NCBI RefSeq assembly: GCF_012927275.1
Contig: NZ_JABBGG010000008.1
Location: 62,001 to 126,000 of the forward strand
Direction: 5' to 3'
DNA from: Massilia polaris
GTDB lineage: Bacteria; Pseudomonadota; Gammaproteobacteria; Burkholderiales; Burkholderiaceae_D
Length of the DNA stretch: 64,000 bases
A program made the translations under genes and the position numbers. Shown here one piece after another: positions 27,997-36,645 of the stretch. The notes beneath the pieces are model-generated. The model searched no databases. It saw nothing but the letters and a program-made list of their open reading frames with translations, and was not told where the DNA came from. Each line of letters opens with the position of its first letter. Position 1 is the first letter of the stretch.

Positions 27997-28290
27997 CTAC
28001 CGCGAAGGCTTCGCGGGCACGTCGCGTACCACGCCCCCGTTGTTGTCCTTCACCTTTTCACCGACCCGCAATCCCCGGTCGTTGTCATATCTGAAGGTCT
28101 TCACCTTCCCATCCGTGTAGCGCAGCACCATTTCATAGCGGTGCGCGCCGCCGCCCGCCGGGACAGGATTGAGCGCTTCGACTGTCGCGCAGTTGGTGCA
28201 ATAGCGGACCTCGCGCGGCTTGTCCTGGGCATGCGCCAAGACGGACAGCAGCGCCGCTGTCAGCAGCGCAAGCAATCGTGTTCGTTTCAT
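27997..28290 (-). CDS. Small secreted protein of unknown function
   Basis: This 97-aa protein has a type I signal peptide (MKRTRLLALLTAALLSVLAHA) and a mature part with one CxxC (VRYCTNCATVEALN) and a basic C-terminus (GLRVGEKVKDNNGGVVRDVP). I do not recognise a named family; it resembles short periplasmic glycine-containing proteins seen near outer-membrane genes. The start codon (28288-28290) directly abuts an IS200/IS605-type relic, so its original promoter and Shine-Dalgarno have been replaced; the relic contributes a GGAG about 10 bases upstream. Expression is therefore uncertain. Confidence 0.65.
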   Translation of the reverse strand: MKRTRLLALLTAALLSVLAHAQDKPREVRYCTNCATVEALNPVPAGGGAHRYEMVLRYTDGKVKTFRYDNDRGLRVGEKVKDNNGGVVRDVPAKPSR

Positions 28291-28778
28291 CAGATTTGCT
28301 CCGAGAAACCTCGTCCTTCAGGACGAGGAGTGAAAGGAGCCGACTGCGAATTGCGCAGCAATTCGGGCCCCGTAAAAAGACATGCCGCAGCAGTAGCGAT
28401 GCCTCGGTTGTAAGTGTGGAACCATGGTCGACGATTGCTGTCGAACCTGGATGAAACTGGTTTACCGTTACCGCGTCAAGTCGCTGGCCGGCTTGCTGAA
28501 CAAGCGTCCTTTCGCGCACAACTGGCGTACAAGGCTGTTAAGCATGGCGCCTGGTTTGAGGAAGTGAACGAAAGCTTTACCACCCAGATCTGCTCGGATT
28601 GCGGTGCTGTTCCCGATTCGCGGCCGAAAGGTATCGCAGACCTTGGAGTAAGAGAATGGCGTTGCTGTGATTGCGGTGCGGTACATGATCGTGATCTCAA
28701 TGCTGCGCGAAATATTCTCCGTCGCGGACGTGCGACGCTAGCTGTAGGAATCCCCGTCCTTTAGGTCGGGACGTCAAG
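28291..28778 (+). mobile_element. Decayed IS200/IS605-type (TnpB-bearing) element, copy 1
   Basis: The left end (28291-28364) holds two hairpins: CCTCGTCC-TTCA-GGACGAGG (28309-28328) and GAATTGC-GCA-GCAATTC (28348-28364). The right end holds CCCGTCC-ttta-GGTCGGG (28753-28770) and finishes near GTCAAG (28778). The 3' part of tnpB lies between; most of the gene, and any tnpA, is missing. Both ends align with copy 2 at 39098-39423. Both copies follow TTTCAT, the probable target. The element is immobile on its own. Confidence 0.8.
28414..28764 (+). pseudogene. tnpB: TnpB (IS605 OrfB) 3' fragment
   Basis: The frame ends with the C-terminal TnpB zinc finger: ICSDCGAVPDSRPKG, then CCDCGAVHDRDLNAARNI and the tail RRGRATLAVGIPVL. 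The final RuvC acidic residue is in HDRDLNAARN. Homology begins near residue 30 of the frame (about 28500); the first part is junk created by the deletion. TnpB is an RNA-guided nuclease of about 350-400 aa, so only its last quarter is left and it cannot be active. The overlapping right end would have been the guide (omega) RNA scaffold. Confidence 0.85.
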
Positions 28779-28831
28779 TGATTGTCTCCTGTCGTTTCAA
28801 GGTAAGCGCCCTGCCGCCCTGCGTCGGTGCG

Positions 28832-29482
28832 TCAGCGAACGAAATGGATGGCGTCGCCGGACGTGACGAAGATGCGGTCGCCCGCTTCCGGCGCGATCGA
28901 GTAGCCGCCGGTGAACGCGCCGAACGACGGCAGGATCATGCGTTTGGCCCCCACCACGAAACATGGCAGGCGCAGCGATTCGAAGCGCGTGGCCAGCACC
29001 AACACCGGGTGGATATGGCCTGCCAGCGCGTAGCCCGGCGTATCGAGGTCGGGATGGTGGCAGAACGAGAACGGCGCCAGCGTGCAGGGCTCGTCCACCA
29101 TCTCGATGCCGAGGCTGGCCGCCGGATCGCCCGCGTGGCGGTCATGGTTCCCGCGCACCAGGGTCAGCACCAGTGCCGGATGGCGCCGGCGCCACGCCAG
29201 CATCCGGGCCAGGGTCGCGGACGCATGAGCGGCGCGCGCATGCAGGAAGTCGCCGAGGAAGACGATGTGTTGCACCTCGTGCGCCGCCATCAGTTCGTCG
29301 AGCGCGAGCAGGTTCTGCGTGGTGGTCCCGCGCGGCACCGGGATGCCCTGCGCGCGAAACGACGCGGCTTTGCCGAAGTGGATGTCCGCGATGACCAGGG
29401 TCTTCCGGCCCGGCCAGTACAGCGCCTTCTGCGCCAGCAGGAGCAGCAGTTCGCCGGCGACCAGCAGTTCGCGCGCGCTCAT
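28832..29482 (-). CDS. pdeM: Ligase-associated DNA damage response metallophosphoesterase
   Basis: This 216-aa calcineurin-type phosphoesterase carries the metal-binding motifs DIHFGKA (residues about 33-39), FLGDFLH, RGNHDRH and the AGHIHPV histidines. It matches the PdeM/MPE component of the bacterial Lhr-Exo-Lig-MPE repair cluster. Its start overlaps the helicase stop by 4 bases (29479-29482). It is the last gene of the operon, followed by the IS relic. The DNA substrate is not known from sequence. Confidence 0.92.
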   Translation of the reverse strand: MSARELLVAGELLLLLAQKALYWPGRKTLVIADIHFGKAASFRAQGIPVPRGTTTQNLLALDELMAAHEVQHIVFLGDFLHARAAHASATLARMLAWRRRHPALVLTLVRGNHDRHAGDPAASLGIEMVDEPCTLAPFSFCHHPDLDTPGYALAGHIHPVLVLATRFESLRLPCFVVGAKRMILPSFGAFTGGYSIAPEAGDRIFVTSGDAIHFVR

Positions 29483-31941
29483 GGCTCGGCCGCCTTCTCA
29501 AGGTCGCGCAGCATGCGGCCGATCCGGTCGGACAGCTTTTCGGTGGTGAGCTTCTCGCGGAAGCGCTCGACCATCAGCGCAAAGCCGAACGGCGTGGCGC
29601 GCGGGACTTCACGGTAGGCGACGGCGCGCGCATGCAGCTCATGCAGCGTGTCGCGTAGCCGCGTCAGTTCCAGTTCCTGCTCCAGCACTTCGCGCTGGGC
29701 CTGCGACAGCAGCAGGTTCCCGGCATCGTGTTTGCGGAACACTTCGAAGAACAGCGACGACGACGCCTGGATCTGGCGCGTGCTCTTCGGCTGACCCGGA
29801 TACCCCTGGAACACCAGCCCCGCGATGCGCGCCACCTCGCGGAAGCGCTGCTGCGCCAACTGGGTCGCGTTCAGGCTGTCGAGCACGTCCTCAAGCAGCG
29901 TGGTGGTGTCGAACAAGGCCACATCGGCTCCCGTGGCGCCGGCGAACACCGCCTTCCAGTCGACCGGTTCCGGCGCGAGCAGTTCGAAGCCGTAGTCGTT
30001 GATCGCGATCGAGAACGTGGTCGGCTGCAGCCTGCCAATGCGGTAGGCGAACAGCGAGGCCAGGCCCATATGCACTGAGCGACCGGCAAACGGATACATG
30101 AACAGGTGATAGCCTTCGCGGCTTTTCATGCTCTCGACGACCAGCGTGTCGATGGTCGGCAGCGCCGACCATCGCTGCTGGATCTCGAGCAGCGGTTTGA
30201 TCGCCTGCATTTCCGGGCCCTTGAACTGGCCCAGCGCGGCCTGGCGCAGCTGTTCCAGCGCCGCGTGCGCCAGCTCGGACGACATCGGCATCTTGGCGCC
30301 CAGCCAGCGCGACACCGCGCCGCGCTTGCCCGTGGCGCGCTTCACGAACGCCGTCATCTCGTGCACGCGGATGAATTCGAGGATGCGCCCGCCGAACAGG
30401 AAGTGGTCGCCCGCCTTCAGGCGCGAGATGAACGACTCTTCCACGGTGCCGATCCGCCCGCCCGTCAGGTACTTCACCTGCATCGACGAGTCGGACACAA
30501 TGGTGCCGATGCCCATCCGGTGGCGGCGCCCAAGCGCCACATTCGGCACGCGATACACGCCATGCTCGTCCGGCACGACGCGCTGGTACTCGGGATAAGC
30601 GATCAGGCTCTGGCCGCCGCGCGCGACGAAGTCCAGCGCCCACTGCCACTCTTCGCCGGTCAGCGCGCGGTACGACCATGCGCTGCGCACCTCGTCGTAA
30701 AGGGGCCCGGAGTCGAAACCGCCGCCCAGCGCCACCGTCACCAGGTGCTGCACCAGCACGTCGAGCGGCTTGTTCGGCGCCAGCCGCGCCTCGATGCGGC
30801 GCGCGGCCACCGCCTGCTTCGCGCCCGCCGCCTCCAGGATCTCCAGGCTGTGGGTCGGCACCAGCGTCACCCGCGATACCCGCCCCGGCGCGTGGCCGCT
30901 GCGCCCGGCCCGCTGCAGCAGGCGTGCGATGCCTTTGGCGCTGCCGATCTGCAGCACGCGCTCGACCGGCAAAAAGTCGACACCAAGGTCAAGGCTGGCC
31001 GTGCAGATCACCGCCTTCAGCTCGCCCTTCTTCAGTCCCAGCTCCACCCATTCGCGCACTTCGCGGTCGAGCGAGCCGTGATGCAGCGCGATGACCCCGG
31101 CCCAGTCGGGCCGCGCCTCGAGGATGTTCTGGTACCACAGCTCCGACTGCGAACGGGTATTGGTGAACACCAGCGTGGCGTCGTACTTCTCGATCTCCGC
31201 GATCACCGGATTGAGCATCTGGATGCCGAGGTGGCCGCCCCACGGGAAGCGCGATACGTTTTGCGGGATAAGCGTGTCCACCAGCAGCTCCTTGCGCACC
31301 TCGCCTTCGACCAGCACGCCCCCGCCCTCGCCCAGCAGCACTTCGCGCGCTTCGGCCAGGTTGCCCATCGTCGCCGACAGGCCCCAGACGACGAGCTCTG
31401 GTTGCCAGCGGCGCAGCCGCGCCAGCGCCAGCTGCACCTGCACACCGCGTTTGCTGCCCATCAGCTCATGCCATTCGTCGATGATGATCATGTCGAGCGA
31501 CGCGAACTGGACCTGCGCCTGCGCATGGCTAAGCAGCAGCGACAAGCTTTCGGGCGTGGTGATCAGGGTGGTCGGCAAGGCTTTGGACTGGCGCGCCCGT
31601 TCGGCCGAGCCGGTGTCGCCCGTGCGTGCGCCGATGGTCCATCCGGGCGCAAGGTCTGCCGCGCTTTCATCCAGGGCGCGCTGGGTATCGGCCGCCAGCG
31701 CGCGCATCGGCGTGATCCAAAGCACCCGCAGACCGCCCTTCGTGCGGCTTGCCGCGCGCATGCCGCGCTGGAGCGCCGCAAACCAGACCGCGTAGGTTTT
31801 GCCGGAACCGGTGTTCGCGTGCAGCAGCCCGGACTCGCCGGCCAGCGCCGCCTTCCACACCGCGCGCTGGAACGGGAATACCTTCCAGGCGCGCGCCGCG
31901 AACCATGCGTCAACGGCCACCGCCGCCTGGCTCTTGCTCAT
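29479..31941 (-). CDS. Ligase-associated DNA damage response DEXH-box helicase (Lhr-core type)
   Basis: This 820-aa superfamily 2 helicase is related to Lhr. The Walker A is [12 protein letters not shown] near residue 42, the Walker B variant is [14 protein letters not shown] (DEWH), SATMGN is motif III, and motif VI is [14 protein letters not shown] winged-helix and Lhr-core C-terminal region follow. Lhr enzymes are 3'-to-5' translocases that unwind RNA:DNA hybrids. The gene overlaps the ligase gene by 4 bases and pdeM by 4 bases, so all are probably translated together. Confidence 0.93.
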   Translation of the reverse strand: MSKSQAAVAVDAWFAARAWKVFPFQRAVWKAALAGESGLLHANTGSGKTYAVWFAALQRGMRAASRTKGGLRVLWITPMRALAADTQRALDESAADLAPGWTIGARTGDTGSAERARQSKALPTTLITTPESLSLLLSHAQAQVQFASLDMIIIDEWHELMGSKRGVQVQLALARLRRWQPELVVWGLSATMGNLAEAREVLLGEGGGVLVEGEVRKELLVDTLIPQNVSRFPWGGHLGIQMLNPVIAEIEKYDATLVFTNTRSQSELWYQNILEARPDWAGVIALHHGSLDREVREWVELGLKKGELKAVICTASLDLGVDFLPVERVLQIGSAKGIARLLQRAGRSGHAPGRVSRVTLVPTHSLEILEAAGAKQAVAARRIEARLAPNKPLDVLVQHLVTVALGGGFDSGPLYDEVRSAWSYRALTGEEWQWALDFVARGGQSLIAYPEYQRVVPDEHGVYRVPNVALGRRHRMGIGTIVSDSSMQVKYLTGGRIGTVEESFISRLKAGDHFLFGGRILEFIRVHEMTAFVKRATGKRGAVSRWLGAKMPMSSELAHAALEQLRQAALGQFKGPEMQAIKPLLEIQQRWSALPTIDTLVVESMKSREGYHLFMYPFAGRSVHMGLASLFAYRIGRLQPTTFSIAINDYGFELLAPEPVDWKAVFAGATGADVALFDTTTLLEDVLDSLNATQLAQQRFREVARIAGLVFQGYPGQPKSTRQIQASSSLFFEVFRKHDAGNLLLSQAQREVLEQELELTRLRDTLHELHARAVAYREVPRATPFGFALMVERFREKLTTEKLSDRIGRMLRDLEKAAEP

Positions 31942-33575
31942 GGCGCGGCGGCTGCCGCCAGCAGGCCCTTGAGCGTGTCGAGCGTGTCCGCTTCCTCGAC
32001 CGGTTTGTCGTCGCGCTTTCGCAGGATGCGCGGGAAGCGCACCGCGATGCCCGCCTTATGCCGGCTCGACAGCGCGATGCCCTCGAAGCCGATCTCGAAC
32101 ACCATGGTCGGCCGCACCGAGCGCACCGGCCCGAACTTCTCGATCGTCGTCTTGCGGATGGCGTTGTCCAGCACGGCAATCTCGGCATCTGTCAGCCCGG
32201 AATACGCTGTCGCGAACGGCACCAGCTTGCGCTCGCCGGAATCGCCGGCATCCCACACGGCGAAGGTGTAGTCGGTGTACAGCGAAGCGCGCCTGCCGTG
32301 GCCAGCCTGCGCGTAGATCAGCACCGCGTCGATCGAGTACGGATCGACCTTCCACTTCCACCAGGTGCCGACATCTTTGGTGCGGCCGACGCCATACTGG
32401 GCCTGGGTCGCCTTGAGCATCATGCCTTCAACGCCGCGGTTGCGCGACTCAGTGCGCATCGCCGCCAGTTCTTCCCAGCCCGCCGCCTGTACCAGCGGCG
32501 AGATTTTCAACTGCGGCTGGTCAACTTCCTTCACCAGCGCTTCGAGCAGCGTGCGCCGCTCGTGCTGGGGCAGGGCGCGCAGATCGACGCCGTTCTCTTC
32601 CAGCAGGTCGTAGCACACCAGCACCGCGGGCAGCTCCTCCAGCAGCCTGGCCGACAGCGTCTTGCGCCCGATGCGCTTTTGCAGGTCGGCGAACGGCGCC
32701 GGCCCGTCGCCCGCGCTCCAGATCAGCACTTCGCCGTCGACTACCGTCCCTTCCGGCAGACGCACCGCGGCCAGTTCCGGAAATCGTTCGGTGATCAGGT
32801 CCTCGCCGCGCGACCACAGGTAGTTCTGGCCGCCGCGCCGCACCAGCTGGGCGCGGATGCCGTCGTACTTCCACTCGGCCTGCCAGTCGGCCAGCTCGCC
32901 CAGCGCGGACGGCTCGCCCTGCAGCTGGTGCGCGAGGAAGAACGGATAGGGCTGGCCGCCGCGCAGCTTGTGCTCGTCGTCGGATTGCTCGGCGATCAGC
33001 TGCAGGAAGCCGGCAGCGGTGGGACGCACCGAGCCGTCGGTCCAGCCCATCAGCCGCTGTGCAATCAGCTTGCTGTCGACGGCGGCAATGCTCGATAACG
33101 CGCGCGTCACCAGCAGCTTCGACACGCCGACGCGGAAGCCCCCGCCGATCAGCTTCACCAGCAGGAAGCGCTCGCGCCAGTCAAGTTCGTCCCAGAAGCG
33201 AAACAGCGATTCGCGGATGGTCGCCGGGTCGGCGCCGCGCAAGGGACCGATCCGCTCCTGCATCCATTCGGCCAGTCCTGTGTCGCTTTGCTTCGTCGGA
33301 GGCGGCAGGATGTGGGCGATAGTCTCGGCCATGTCGCCGACCGCGTGGTACGACTCGTCGAACAGCCACTCGTCCAGGCCCGCATATTCGATCGCGTACT
33401 GGCGCAGCAGCTTGCTCGGGACCGCCTGGCGCGGCTTGCCGCCGGCGAGGAAGTACACCGCCCACGCCGCGCTCTCCGGCGCGGTGCTGCTGAAGTAATT
33501 CTGGAGCGCGGCGAGCTTGCGGCTGGTGGCGGTGGTTTCGTCGAGCTCGGCGTACAGGCGGGCGAATTCACGCAT
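31938..33575 (-). CDS. ATP-dependent DNA ligase
   Basis: This 545-aa ATP-dependent ligase has an N-terminal DNA-binding domain (about 1-215), the nucleotidyltransferase domain with catalytic Lys236 in [11 protein letters not shown] (motif I), further motifs DGEVLIW and EGMMLKA, and the OB domain ending with motifs WWKWKVDP and [11 protein letters not shown]. It is the ligase of the Lhr-Exo-Lig-MPE cluster, distinct from the replicative NAD-dependent LigA. It overlaps both its neighbours, the exonuclease gene by 8 bases and the helicase gene by 4. Confidence 0.94.
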   Translation of the reverse strand: MREFARLYAELDETTATSRKLAALQNYFSSTAPESAAWAVYFLAGGKPRQAVPSKLLRQYAIEYAGLDEWLFDESYHAVGDMAETIAHILPPPTKQSDTGLAEWMQERIGPLRGADPATIRESLFRFWDELDWRERFLLVKLIGGGFRVGVSKLLVTRALSSIAAVDSKLIAQRLMGWTDGSVRPTAAGFLQLIAEQSDDEHKLRGGQPYPFFLAHQLQGEPSALGELADWQAEWKYDGIRAQLVRRGGQNYLWSRGEDLITERFPELAAVRLPEGTVVDGEVLIWSAGDGPAPFADLQKRIGRKTLSARLLEELPAVLVCYDLLEENGVDLRALPQHERRTLLEALVKEVDQPQLKISPLVQAAGWEELAAMRTESRNRGVEGMMLKATQAQYGVGRTKDVGTWWKWKVDPYSIDAVLIYAQAGHGRRASLYTDYTFAVWDAGDSGERKLVPFATAYSGLTDAEIAVLDNAIRKTTIEKFGPVRSVRPTMVFEIGFEGIALSSRHKAGIAVRFPRILRKRDDKPVEEADTLDTLKGLLAAAAAP

Positions 33576-34596
33576 TCTCCACCCCGGCGATCACAGTGGC
33601 CGCGGTTTCCTCCGCCTCGTCGTCGCCGTACTCCGTATCGAAGCCGGCAGCATCCAGGCCCTGCTGGCACAGCCAGCGCACCATCACCGCGATCGATCCG
33701 TGCGTGACGATTACCCGTTCGGCTTCGGTGGCGCGCACTGCCGTCATCAGTCCAGGCCAGTCGGCATGGTCGGACAGGATGAAGCCGCGGTCGACGCCGC
33801 GCCGGCGGCGCGCGCCGCGCAGCTGCATCCAGCCGCTCGCGAAGGCGTCGCTGTAGTCGCCGAAGCGCTTCATCCACGGCGAGCCGGAAGCCGATGGCGG
33901 CGCGATGACGATGGCACGCTTGAGCGCCTGCTGGTCGATGTCGGTGACCATCACGGTCGGCGGCAGGTCGACGCCGCTCGCGCGGTAGACCTTGTTGAGC
34001 GGTTCGGCCGCGCCGTGGCAGACAACCGGCCCGATGCCCGGATCGAGCCCGGACAATATACGCTGCGCCTTGCCGAACGCGTACGCGAACAGCACGCTGC
34101 AACGGCCCTCGTCGGCGTTCTTGCGCCACCAGCGGTTGATGTCGTCGAAGATTTCCTGCTGCGGCTGCCATCGGTAGATCGGCAGGCCGAAGGTGGATTC
34201 GGTGATGAAGGTATCGCAGCGCACCGGTTCGAACGGCGCGCAGGTGCGGTCCGGCTCGACCTTGTAGTCGCCCGACGCCACCCACACTTCGCCCTTGTGC
34301 TCCATGCGCACCTGCGCCGAACCGAGCACGTGGCCGGCCGGATGCAGCGAGACGGTGACGCCGTTATGCACCACCGAATCGCCGTATTCGATGCCGTCGA
34401 TGTGAATGTCGCCCAGGCGCGACTTGAGGATGTCGACGCCGCTGGCAGCGGACAGGTAATGGCCGTGGCCGACCCGCGCGTGGTCGCCATGGGCGTGCGT
34501 GATCACCGCCCGGCCCACCGGCCGCCACGGGTCGATGTAGAACTGGCCTGGCACGCAGTACAAGCCCTCCTTGCGGACGATCACCATGTCACCCAT
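33568..34596 (-). CDS. Ligase-associated DNA damage response exonuclease (MBL fold)
   Basis: This 342-aa metallo-beta-lactamase-fold nuclease is of the SNM1/beta-CASP kind. The metal site is HAHGDHARVGHG (residues about 35-46), followed by LHPAGHVLGSAQVRM, ASGDYKVEPD and the C-terminal LSDHADWPGL and VIVTHGS motifs. It corresponds to the Exo component of the Lhr-Exo-Lig-MPE cluster. The stop overlaps the ligase start by 8 bases, and the start lies 14 bases after recQ, which suggests a single five-gene transcript. Confidence 0.92.
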   Translation of the reverse strand: MGDMVIVRKEGLYCVPGQFYIDPWRPVGRAVITHAHGDHARVGHGHYLSAASGVDILKSRLGDIHIDGIEYGDSVVHNGVTVSLHPAGHVLGSAQVRMEHKGEVWVASGDYKVEPDRTCAPFEPVRCDTFITESTFGLPIYRWQPQQEIFDDINRWWRKNADEGRCSVLFAYAFGKAQRILSGLDPGIGPVVCHGAAEPLNKVYRASGVDLPPTVMVTDIDQQALKRAIVIAPPSASGSPWMKRFGDYSDAFASGWMQLRGARRRRGVDRGFILSDHADWPGLMTAVRATEAERVIVTHGSIAVMVRWLCQQGLDAAGFDTEYGDDEAEETAATVIAGVENA

Positions 34597-34610
34597 ATAC
34601 CTCCCCTGCC

Positions 34611-36308
34611 TTACGCCGGCGTGACGTATTCGGCCATGAAGGTGCGCGTCTCCCCGTCAGGGAATGCGATCGTGACCTCGCCGCCTGCCACGGAGTCGAC
34701 CGTGCCCATGTCGTACTTCGGCACCTTGACCTTCGCGCCCACCTCGAAGACCGGACCTTCCGGTGCGGCCTCGGGCTCTTTGTCGAACTCGTCGTCGCGG
34801 ATTTCGTCCAGCACCACCGGCGGATTGCGGCAGTTATCGCAGCGGCAGCACTTCTCGAAGCCCTCGACTTCGTCGCCGAAATAATCGAGCAGCACCTTCC
34901 AGCGGCAAAAGCCGCTCATCGCATACGACACCATCTGGTCAAGCGCCTCGCGGTCGCGTTCCTGCTTGTTCGCATAGATCGCGGCCAGCTTGTCGAAGTC
35001 GTCCTGTGTCGCCGTGGCCGCGGTCGGCACATACTCGAGGCGGCGGTTCTGGCGCAGCAGCTTGCCTTCCTTGAGCAGCTTCAGGCAGACCTTCAGCTTG
35101 CTCGCGTGGACGTCCTCGTCGATCTGGCTGATGCGCTCGAAGGTAACCGCGCCCTCTTCGGCCAGCTGCTTCACCGCTTCGTACAGCGCGCGCAGTTCCG
35201 CCGCGCGCGGATAGTGCTTCGCCAGGAAGAACTGCTGCACGCGCTTGTCGTCCTGGAAGTACAGCAGCACGCACTCGGCGTCCTTGCCGTCGCGGCCGGC
35301 CCGGCCCGACTCCTGGTAATACGCCTCGAGGTTGGCCGGCACCTGCAGGTGGATCACGAAGCGCGTGTCGCTCTTGTCGATGCCCATGCCGAAGGCATTG
35401 GTCGCGACCATCACGCGCCGTTCGCCGTCCATGAACATGTCCTGGTGGTCCTTGCGTTCCGACGCCGGCAGCTTGCCGTGGTAGATCGTGACGCTCTCGC
35501 CCGCGTCCTCGAGGAAGGTGTACATCTCCTCAGCCGCCTTGACGGTGGCCGCGTACACGATGCCCACGCCTTCGTTCTGCTGCACCAGCTCGCGCGCCTT
35601 CTGGAACTTCTCGTCGGGATTGGTCACCTGCACCACGCTGTAGTGCAGGTTCGGCCGGTAGATGCCGGTGTTGATGACGTTGATCTTCGGACGGGCCAGC
35701 TGCTTGCCGATATCCGCGATCACCTCGTCGGTCGCGGTGGCGGTCAGCGCCAGCACCGGCGGATGGCCGAGGGCGTCGATCGAACCGGACAGGTCGAGGT
35801 AGGCCGGGCGGAAGTCATGCCCCCATTTGGAGATGCAGTGCGCCTCGTCGATCACGACCAGCGATACCCGGACCGGCTTGAGCGTCGCCACGAACTCCGG
35901 CGTGGCGAGGCGTTCGGGCGTGCAGAACACGATGCGGTAGCGCCCGCTGCTGACGCCTTCCAGCGCATCGTCTTCTTCCTCGCGCGACAGGCTGCTGTTG
36001 ACCTGGGTCGCGCCGATGCCGAGCGCGACCAGCTTTTCCAGCTGGTCCTTCATCAGCGAGATCAAGGGCGAAACGACCAGCGTGGTGCCGGGGAAGATGC
36101 GCGCGGGAATCTGGTAGCACAGCGATTTTCCGCTACCGGTGGGCATGATCGCGAGGGTGTCGGAACCGTCCAGCACGCTGTCGATGACGCGGCGCTGGCC
36201 GTCGCGAAGGCGTTCAATCCCGAACACATTCTTCAGGAGGGTTGCAATGGCATTGCGGCGAATCGCGCGCGCCCCGTTGTGCATCAGTGGTTGGTTGTAA
36301 GTAGTCAT
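34611..36308 (-). CDS. recQ: RecQ family ATP-dependent DNA helicase
   Basis: RecQ is a 3'-to-5' helicase acting in recombination and fork repair. Start is set at ATG 36306-36308 (MTTYNQPLMHNGARAIRR), 565 aa; the frame continues upstream but without family similarity. It has GQRRVIDSVL, Walker A MPTGSGKSLCYQ, DEAH box (VVIDEAHCISKWGHDFRP), ALTATAT, and motif VI QESGRAGRDGKDAEC. The zinc-binding cysteines are in FCRWKVLLDYFGDE and CCRCDNCRNPPV. A short C-terminal beta domain follows; an HRDC domain is not evident. It is likely the first gene of the repair operon. Confidence 0.93.
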   Translation of the reverse strand: MTTYNQPLMHNGARAIRRNAIATLLKNVFGIERLRDGQRRVIDSVLDGSDTLAIMPTGSGKSLCYQIPARIFPGTTLVVSPLISLMKDQLEKLVALGIGATQVNSSLSREEEDDALEGVSSGRYRIVFCTPERLATPEFVATLKPVRVSLVVIDEAHCISKWGHDFRPAYLDLSGSIDALGHPPVLALTATATDEVIADIGKQLARPKINVINTGIYRPNLHYSVVQVTNPDEKFQKARELVQQNEGVGIVYAATVKAAEEMYTFLEDAGESVTIYHGKLPASERKDHQDMFMDGERRVMVATNAFGMGIDKSDTRFVIHLQVPANLEAYYQESGRAGRDGKDAECVLLYFQDDKRVQQFFLAKHYPRAAELRALYEAVKQLAEEGAVTFERISQIDEDVHASKLKVCLKLLKEGKLLRQNRRLEYVPTAATATQDDFDKLAAIYANKQERDREALDQMVSYAMSGFCRWKVLLDYFGDEVEGFEKCCRCDNCRNPPVVLDEIRDDEFDKEPEAAPEGPVFEVGAKVKVPKYDMGTVDSVAGGEVTIAFPDGETRTFMAEYVTPA

Positions 36309-36367
36309 GAACCCAACTGTATTCTGCGGCGGGCGCACTCGCCATAGGACGCAGCCTACAGCGATCG

Positions 36368-36427
36368 TAGGAGCGCCCCTAGACGCCCGCCCGGTCAATC
36401 AGACAGCGTCGCTAGCCAAGCTCCTAC
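36368..36427. repeat. Inverted repeat GTAGGAGC / GCTCCTAC between recQ and a small ORF
   Basis: GTAGGAGC (36368-36375) and GCTCCTAC (36420-36427) are perfect inverted copies separated by 44 bases, and the region also holds CTACAGCGATCGTAG (36357-36371). It lies in the divergent promoter region of recQ and the 40-codon ORF. It may be an operator or a cruciform; function is unknown. Confidence 0.4.
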
Positions 36428-36515
36428 AGGCGCTCGGACAGTTGACCGATGGTTGCAGTACGGTACAGCCAATACGATGGAGCCATACAACTGACAAAGC
36501 AAAGCGGAGGACGGC

Positions 36516-36638
36516 ATGACCAGATTCTTACCAATGACGTGGGCGGCCCTGCATGTGGCCCTGGCCGCCGCCGCAACCATCCTGGTGTGCTCCACCGACG
36601 TACTGCACGGCGCCGGCGCCGCTTTGCTGATCCATTAA
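36516..36638 (+). CDS. Small hydrophobic peptide (40 aa), unknown
   Basis: This short gene was found by hand. ATG at 36516 is preceded by GGAGG at 5-6 bases, a strong Shine-Dalgarno. The peptide begins MTRFLPMTWAALHVALAAA and continues as one hydrophobic helix (ATILVCSTDVLHGAGAALLIH), so it would be a single-pass membrane peptide. It is divergent from recQ and ends 8 bases before the end of the convergent histidine kinase gene. I do not recognise a family; the good ribosome site is the main argument that it is real. Confidence 0.5.
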   Translation: MTRFLPMTWAALHVALAAAATILVCSTDVLHGAGAALLIH

Positions 36639-36645
36639 AGCCGGA

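Noticed and set aside
28414-28764. A functional RNA-guided TnpB nuclease
   Set aside because: Only the zinc-finger and last RuvC motif remain; the first RuvC acidic motif and most of the protein are missing.
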